Assembly: GCA_029866325.1 (NCBI GenBank)
Contig: JARWZO010000019.1
Coordinates: forward strand, 496,001-560,000
Origin: Fluviicola sp.
Lineage (GTDB): Bacteria; Bacteroidota; Bacteroidia; Flavobacteriales_D; Crocinitomicaceae
Length of the DNA stretch: 64,000 nt
Reading direction: 5' to 3'
Numbering within the stretch: the first letter of the stretch is position 1; every line of letters begins with the position of its first letter. Both the position numbers and the translations under genes were made by a program. Under the pieces are notes generated by a model. The model saw nothing but the letters and a program-made list of their open reading frames with translations. It did no database searches and was not told the origin of the DNA. Positions 59,544-64,000 of this stretch are shown piece by piece.

Positions 59544-60652
59544 ACATTCTGATCATCGATAACAGCATTGGTACTACCGGTGCGCTCAACGCGATTTTGG
59601 AATCTGTGGAACCATTACGATCCACTCACACCTTTCGGTTTGTAGTTCCCGTAGAAGGAACAACAGCTGAATTAATCCGGTCGCACGGTTATGAAGTCGA
59701 TACACTTCCGTTTATTGAAATCAGTCGAAACATGGGGCGCAACCTACAATACCCGTTTCGATTGATCGGCAATGCATGGCGACTGCGAAAAATCATCAAA
59801 CAACATCAGATCGAACTTGTTCAGGTGAACGATTTGTACAATTTGGTTGGGATCGTTACCAAACGTTTCGTGAAAGTGAAAGTCATTACGCATATTCGCC
59901 GTATGCCCGAGTCGTTTCCGTTGCGCCTGTATCAGTTTTGGGTGCGTAAACACAAACGACGATCCGATAAAATCCTACCGGTTTCAAAAGCCAATGCGCG
60001 TTTGTTTGCCGACACTCCGAAAAGCGAAGTGTTCTATGATTCATTGCCGCCTCATGAAGTGAATTTCACTTACGATCCTTCCGACAAAACACCGATGCGC
60101 TTGTTATATCTGGCCAATTTCACCGTTGGAAAAGGGCAGAATCATGCATTGATTGCATTCAAACAACTCATCGATACAACCAATCGAACAGACATCACTA
60201 TACACTTTGAAGGAAGCGATTTTGGGCTAGAGAAAAATAAAGTTTACCGCGAAGAACTGCATCAATGGGCCATTACACACGGAATTGACAAACACGTTAC
60301 CTTCGGTTTGGGTTCAGCCGATATAGCACAGCCTATTTCTCAAGCCGACATCATGCTCAACTTTTCCGATTCCGAATCACTATCGCGGGTTTCAATGGAA
60401 GCGTTGTATTTCGGCATTCCACTCATAGCAACCAATGTAGGCGGAACCGACGAAATGGTAGTTGATGGTTGGAACGGATTATTGGTAGAACGAGGCGATA
60501 CACTTGCAATGTTTAACGCCATGAAAAAGCTATTGGAATCGAGTGAACTACGCCAACAATTCAGTACCAACGGAAAATTGCACGTAGCACAGCATTTCTC
60601 ATCTGAGGTGTTAACTTTGCAGTTGGAAGCCATTTATGCGTCCCTAAAATGA
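59540..60652 (+). CDS. Glycosyltransferase family 4 protein
   Basis: A 370-residue GT-B enzyme. IDNSIGTTGALNAI starts the acceptor lobe; the donor lobe contains LLYLANFTVGKGQNH and the GT4 EX7E-type region DSESLSRVSMEALYFGIPLIATNVGG, which binds the nucleotide sugar. It has no membrane segment. The start and stop overlap both neighbours by 4 bases. Confidence 0.92.
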   Translation: MNILIIDNSIGTTGALNAILESVEPLRSTHTFRFVVPVEGTTAELIRSHGYEVDTLPFIEISRNMGRNLQYPFRLIGNAWRLRKIIKQHQIELVQVNDLYNLVGIVTKRFVKVKVITHIRRMPESFPLRLYQFWVRKHKRRSDKILPVSKANARLFADTPKSEVFYDSLPPHEVNFTYDPSDKTPMRLLYLANFTVGKGQNHALIAFKQLIDTTNRTDITIHFEGSDFGLEKNKVYREELHQWAITHGIDKHVTFGLGSADIAQPISQADIMLNFSDSESLSRVSMEALYFGIPLIATNVGGTDEMVVDGWNGLLVERGDTLAMFNAMKKLLESSELRQQFSTNGKLHVAQHFSSEVLTLQLEAIYASLK

Positions 60653-61731
60653 AATCCGACAAAAAAATACTCATTCTGTGTCCGTACCCTGAACATTGCG
60701 CCCCAAGTCAGCGCTTGAAGTTTGAGCAGTATTATGATTTTTTACGCAGCGAAGGTTTCGAGCTCGAAGTGAGTCCGTTTATGTCGGAAGCTTTTTGGAA
60801 AATCGTCTATAAACCCGGAAAACTTCACCTCAAAGCATGGCACACCTTCCGCGGTTATTTACGCCGCACGCGCGACCTGATTCGTTGCCGAAAGTACGAT
60901 GCCGTTTATGTGCATTTGTGGGTAACGCCTTTCGGTTTCCCACTATTTGAGCGCTTGCTTACAGCCAGAACCAAACATGTGCTCTACGACATCGACGATT
61001 TGGTTTACCTGAAAGAAAATAAAAGCGCCGCAAACGGTTTCATCGCTTCGCTGAAAGGTAGAAAGAAACCGATTCTGTTGATGCAGAAAGCGCAGCATGT
61101 CATTACGTGTACCCCGCATCTCGACAATTTTGTACGACAATACAACACCTCCACTACCGATATTTCATCCACCATCAATACGGAAACCTATCTTCCGGTT
61201 GAAAAACACAACGTTCCGTTGATCATTGGCTGGAGCGGAAGTCACAGTACATCGAAGTATGTGTATTTGTTGGAAAACGTCTTGAAAGCCGTCAATGCTG
61301 AAATTCCTTTCGTGCTGAAAGTAATCGGTGACGCGCAATTTCACATCGATGGTTTAACCGTACAAGCCATTCCATGGAAGGAAGAAACGGAAGTAGCAGA
61401 GCTCAACACATTCGATATCGGGATTTATCCGTTGCCGGATGAAGAATGGGTACTTGGAAAAAGTGGATTGAAAGCTTTGCAATACATGGCTCTGGAAATT
61501 CCGACAGTGGCAACCGCTATTGGTGCTAACTTCCGTGTCATTGAAGACGGTGTTTCGGGTTTTTTGGTCAACGATGAAGCTGCCTGGAAAGAACGATTGA
61601 TCCGGCTACTCAAGGATGCTCAACTACGCAAACAACTGGGAACCGAAGCGCGTAAACGCGTGGAAGAATTGTATTCGATCAATGCCAATAGATCTCAATA
61701 TTTAACCTGTATTCAACAAGTAATCAACTAA
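60649..61731 (+). CDS. Glycosyltransferase family 4 protein
   Basis: A 360-residue GT-B enzyme. The N-terminus has ILCPYPEHCAPSQRLKFEQYY, also found in glycosyltransferases that act late in nonulosonate-containing glycans. The donor lobe has IIGWSGSHSTSKY and GKSGLKALQYMALEIPTVATAIG. It closes the glycan locus and lies 15 bases before rdgB. Confidence 0.9.
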   Translation: MKSDKKILILCPYPEHCAPSQRLKFEQYYDFLRSEGFELEVSPFMSEAFWKIVYKPGKLHLKAWHTFRGYLRRTRDLIRCRKYDAVYVHLWVTPFGFPLFERLLTARTKHVLYDIDDLVYLKENKSAANGFIASLKGRKKPILLMQKAQHVITCTPHLDNFVRQYNTSTTDISSTINTETYLPVEKHNVPLIIGWSGSHSTSKYVYLLENVLKAVNAEIPFVLKVIGDAQFHIDGLTVQAIPWKEETEVAELNTFDIGIYPLPDEEWVLGKSGLKALQYMALEIPTVATAIGANFRVIEDGVSGFLVNDEAAWKERLIRLLKDAQLRKQLGTEARKRVEELYSINANRSQYLTCIQQVIN

Positions 61732-61746
61732 ACAGACTCGAAAAAC

Positions 61747-62322
61747 ATGCAACTCATTTTCGCTTCGGCAAACGAACATAAAATCACGGAAATTCGTCAG
61801 TTATTACCCGCAGGGTATGAATTGCTATCATTAGCCGACATCGGTTTTCATGATGAGATTCCGGAAACAGCTGAGACGATAGAGGGCAACGCGCGTTTAA
61901 AAGCACAATTCTTAGCTGACAAGCAGATTTCAGCTTGTTTTGCAGACGACACCGGATTGGTGACTTCGGGTTTGAACGGTGAACCGGGAGTTTACTCAGC
62001 CCGTTATGCCGGAGAAGCCAAAAACGCCGATGCCAACATGGATTTAATTCTTTCGAAATTGGAAGGAAATTCTGACCGAAGTGCTTATTTCATTACCGTT
62101 ATTGCATTGTGGATCGGTGGCGAAATGCACGTTTTCAGAGGTCGAGTAGACGGAACAATCCTCACTGAAAAACGCGGAACACAAGGTTTCGGTTATGATC
62201 CGATTTTTCAGCCCATCGGTTATTCAAAAACCTTTGCCGAAATGACTAGCGAAGAAAAAAACGCACTCAGTCACCGTGGACGGGCATTGCAGCAGATGAT
62301 GGCGTTTTTAGAGCGTCGTTAA
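61747..62322 (+). CDS. rdgB: dITP/XTP pyrophosphatase RdgB (Ham1 family)
   Basis: A 191-residue protein of normal length, with the N-terminal FASANEHKITEIRQLLP, FADDTGL in the active site, GEPGVYSARYAG and GTQGFGYDPIF. It hydrolyses non-canonical purine triphosphates to their monophosphates. It is the last plus-strand gene of the run that begins with pseB, but its role is housekeeping. It converges with the unknown secreted protein gene, 6 bases apart. Confidence 0.96.
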   Translation: MQLIFASANEHKITEIRQLLPAGYELLSLADIGFHDEIPETAETIEGNARLKAQFLADKQISACFADDTGLVTSGLNGEPGVYSARYAGEAKNADANMDLILSKLEGNSDRSAYFITVIALWIGGEMHVFRGRVDGTILTEKRGTQGFGYDPIFQPIGYSKTFAEMTSEEKNALSHRGRALQQMMAFLERR

Positions 62323-62328
62323 TCCATT

Positions 62329-63546
62329 CTACAACTTCGCTTTTACCGTTTTTTTGATGTCATCGAACCAAAACCCAATTTCCGTTGGCTTATAGGTTTT
62401 AGGCACTCCGATTGCTTTTAACGAAGAACAATGCACTTTTTGTCCGGGTTGTAATTTGTTATATGCCGCGTCGCATTCCTGCTGGCTATATCCCGAATCT
62501 TGTTCGCTATACATTACTAGAACAGTGGCATAACGTATTGAACTTGTTCCGCCAAGAATTTGTTTGTCAACAACATCAATTTCAGTCTTTGCCTCCGAAT
62601 CGGTGTTTTTAAACAACCTTCCGTGATCATCCGAATTGATTCCGGCAGCATCATACAAATTGAGGTGAATCATATATGTTCCAGCATCGATTTCTGCTTT
62701 CGAAATATTTTCAACCGTCACATCCAAGATATAGTAGTCAAGAGTTTCATCGATTTTAAAAACAGGATTGTCTGCTTGTTTCGGATTGTACTTGATCAAT
62801 GTGTTTAAGGTGATTTTTATCTTACCATCTGTGAGAACAACATCTTTTTTCATCACTTCTCGTTCACCTTTAAAGGCAACTTCTGTGGTTTGTGTTGCCT
62901 GTGAGGACGCACTTCCTGCTGCAAGCGTAAACTTTCCTCCCGGTCCTCTATTACTATCAGTTGTAAAGAAAAATGTCAACGAAAACTGATCGCCCATTTT
63001 AAATCGCTCATCAATGGAATTGATTTTGGTCGCGTTACCCTGATTTGGAGTGAGTTCAATTGCACTTATTGTCACTTGCATGGTTCTTCCATCTTCATCT
63101 TTAGCCACCAATTTATCTCCTACTTTAACAGCACCTTTTATCGGTTCGTAAGTCGACGAATAATAACCTACATCGCCAAGAAAAGCTGTCGAAAACGACG
63201 CATTGAAACGATCATAAGCCTCTAAAGTCGGCGTGGTACCTAACTTCATTATTTTTGTTGAAGTAGCAATTGCAGGACCTGAAGTTTCAAAATAGACTTC
63301 CTTTGTGCTTCCTTTAGCTAATTTGTCGTACGGATCAAAAGGTATATTCCCAAAAAACAAATCGCCATTTGCATTCTTCATTTCAAAGATTGATTCGGAA
63401 GCGTAATCAATATCACGCGCAAATTTCACATGAGAACGATACATTCCATTCTCTAATTTTGTGTCAATAATGGTTAAATCTTGAGCTACCAAGCTAAGCG
63501 AAACTGCCAGAAAACCAGCCATTAAAACTAAATGCTTCATTTTCAT
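62329..63546 (-). CDS. Unknown secreted protein, 405 aa
   Basis: A signal peptide is clear (about 1-22, ending SLVAQ). The mature protein is beta-rich with two halves: an N-terminal half with YRSHVKFARDIDY and FFGNIPFDPYD, and a C-terminal half with an Ig-like strand run (YYILDVTVENISKAEI). Three cysteines lie near the end. I do not recognise the family and see no T9SS sorting domain at the C-terminus. A minus-strand -7 element lies 9 bases before the start codon. Confidence 0.75.
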   Translation of the reverse strand: MKMKHLVLMAGFLAVSLSLVAQDLTIIDTKLENGMYRSHVKFARDIDYASESIFEMKNANGDLFFGNIPFDPYDKLAKGSTKEVYFETSGPAIATSTKIMKLGTTPTLEAYDRFNASFSTAFLGDVGYYSSTYEPIKGAVKVGDKLVAKDEDGRTMQVTISAIELTPNQGNATKINSIDERFKMGDQFSLTFFFTTDSNRGPGGKFTLAAGSASSQATQTTEVAFKGEREVMKKDVVLTDGKIKITLNTLIKYNPKQADNPVFKIDETLDYYILDVTVENISKAEIDAGTYMIHLNLYDAAGINSDDHGRLFKNTDSEAKTEIDVVDKQILGGTSSIRYATVLVMYSEQDSGYSQQECDAAYNKLQPGQKVHCSSLKAIGVPKTYKPTEIGFWFDDIKKTVKAKL

Positions 63547-63555
63547 TAATTTTTA

Positions 63556-63563
63556 CAAACATA
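63556..63563 (-). promoter_or_regulatory. -7 element for the secreted-protein gene
   Basis: On the minus strand TATGTTTG matches TAnnTTTG, 9 bases before the ATG. There is no TTG at the matching distance. Confidence 0.45.
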
Positions 63564-63608
63564 CTGAATTCGTGGTTTTTTTCTATCTGAAAATCCACTT
63601 TTTTGAGG

Positions 63609-63639
63609 TTTGGAAATTCGATTGAGGTCATTAACTTTG
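63609..63639 (+). promoter_or_regulatory. Promoter of icd
   Basis: TTTG (63609-63612), a 19-base spacer, then TAACTTTG (63632-63639): a full Bacteroidota promoter consensus. The ATG follows after 35 bases. Confidence 0.85.
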
Positions 63640-63674
63640 TGCATGAATATTATATACTCTTTTAATACAATCGC

Positions 63675-64000
63675 ATGTCTAAAATTAAAGTAGCAAACCC
63701 TGTTGTAGAATTGGATGGTGACGAAATGACACGTATCATTTGGAAATTCATCAAAGACAAACTCATTCTTCCATACTTGGATCTGGATATCAAATATTAT
63801 GACCTTGGCATCGAGAAAAGAGATGAAACGAATGACCAAATCACGATAGACGCTGCTGAAGCGATTAAACAATACCAAGTAGGTATCAAGTGCGCTACCA
63901 TTACTCCGGATGAGCAACGTGTTCAGGAATTCAGTCTGAAATCGATGTGGAAATCACCAAACGGAACCATTCGTAACATTTTGGACGGAACCGTTTTCCG
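63675..64000 (+). CDS. icd: NADP-dependent isocitrate dehydrogenase (partial, runs off right edge)
   Basis: The first 108 codons after the ATG at 63675 are visible. The N-terminus ([18 protein letters not shown]) and the [10 protein letters not shown] and KSPNGTIRN segments are those of the homodimeric, eukaryotic-type (IDH1-like) enzyme rather than E. coli Icd. It converts isocitrate to 2-oxoglutarate with NADP. The remaining roughly 300 residues lie beyond the window. A strong promoter precedes it. Confidence 0.93.
   Translation, partial: MSKIKVANPVVELDGDEMTRIIWKFIKDKLILPYLDLDIKYYDLGIEKRDETNDQITIDAAEAIKQYQVGIKCATITPDEQRVQEFSLKSMWKSPNGTIRNILDGTVF

Noticed and set aside
63546-63917. A 123-residue minus-strand frame opposite icd
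   Set aside because: The plus strand reads as the conserved start of isocitrate dehydrogenase with its own promoter.

Overview
The window looks like chromosomal DNA from a Bacteroidota bacterium, most likely Flavobacteriales; a Crocinitomicaceae/Fluviicola-type host is a guess from gene style, not a search result. Supporting signs are type IX secretion (T9SS) style C-terminal sorting domains, a PorV/PorQ-type outer-membrane protein, a TonB-dependent receptor with a carboxypeptidase-regulatory N-terminus, promoters of the Bacteroidota type (TTG, 19 bases, TAnnTTTG), weak Shine-Dalgarno sites, and a bacterial geranylgeranylglyceryl-phosphate-synthase homologue. I see no tRNA, rRNA, CRISPR array, transposase or phage gene.

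Region 1 (1-15.7 kb) is a cell-surface module. On the minus strand a TonB-dependent receptor, a 1399-residue T9SS-type secreted protein and a PorV/PorQ-family barrel form one unit, followed by greA and a HIT-family gene. A close paralogue of the giant secreted protein runs off the left edge (1-3078). Between the two paralogues lie a DUF1624-type membrane acyltransferase and a secreted SGNH hydrolase with a PKD domain.

Region 2 (15.9-29.3 kb) is mainly thiamine biosynthesis, split into two units that each carry a Bacteroidota promoter and a TPP riboswitch: thiE-thiG-thiH on the minus strand, and thiS-thiC-thiE/tenI-like-(degenerate DEAD-box half protein)-thiD on the plus strand. Two tandem M43-type secreted metalloproteases lie between them. 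A phosphopantetheinyl transferase and a GGGP-synthase homologue precede the first unit; thiF is not in the window.

Region 3 (29.3-37.3 kb) mixes a TsdA-like dihaem cytochrome divergent from an arylsulfate sulfotransferase, nadC, a DUF4783 protein, rlmH and two large polytopic membrane proteins of the glycan-assembly type. A heptamer-based inverted repeat sits between the sulfotransferase gene and nadC.

Region 4 (37.4-61.7 kb) is a large surface-glycan locus. It holds a complete pseudaminic-acid pathway (pseB, pseC, pseH, pseG, pseI, pseF), a fused cytidylyltransferase/class-III aminotransferase, an aldo/keto reductase, a Gfo/Idh/MocA oxidoreductase with a DegT aminotransferase, two extra GNAT acetyltransferases, a PseA/WbpG-type amidotransferase followed by an amidase-signature enzyme, a flippase, a frameshifted methyltransferase and several glycosyltransferases. 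Most start/stop codons overlap, so the genes are probably translationally coupled. The inferred product is a cell-surface or secreted-protein glycan carrying pseudaminic acid, possibly acetamidino-modified.

The right end has rdgB, an unknown secreted protein and the start of NADP-dependent isocitrate dehydrogenase, which runs off the right edge.
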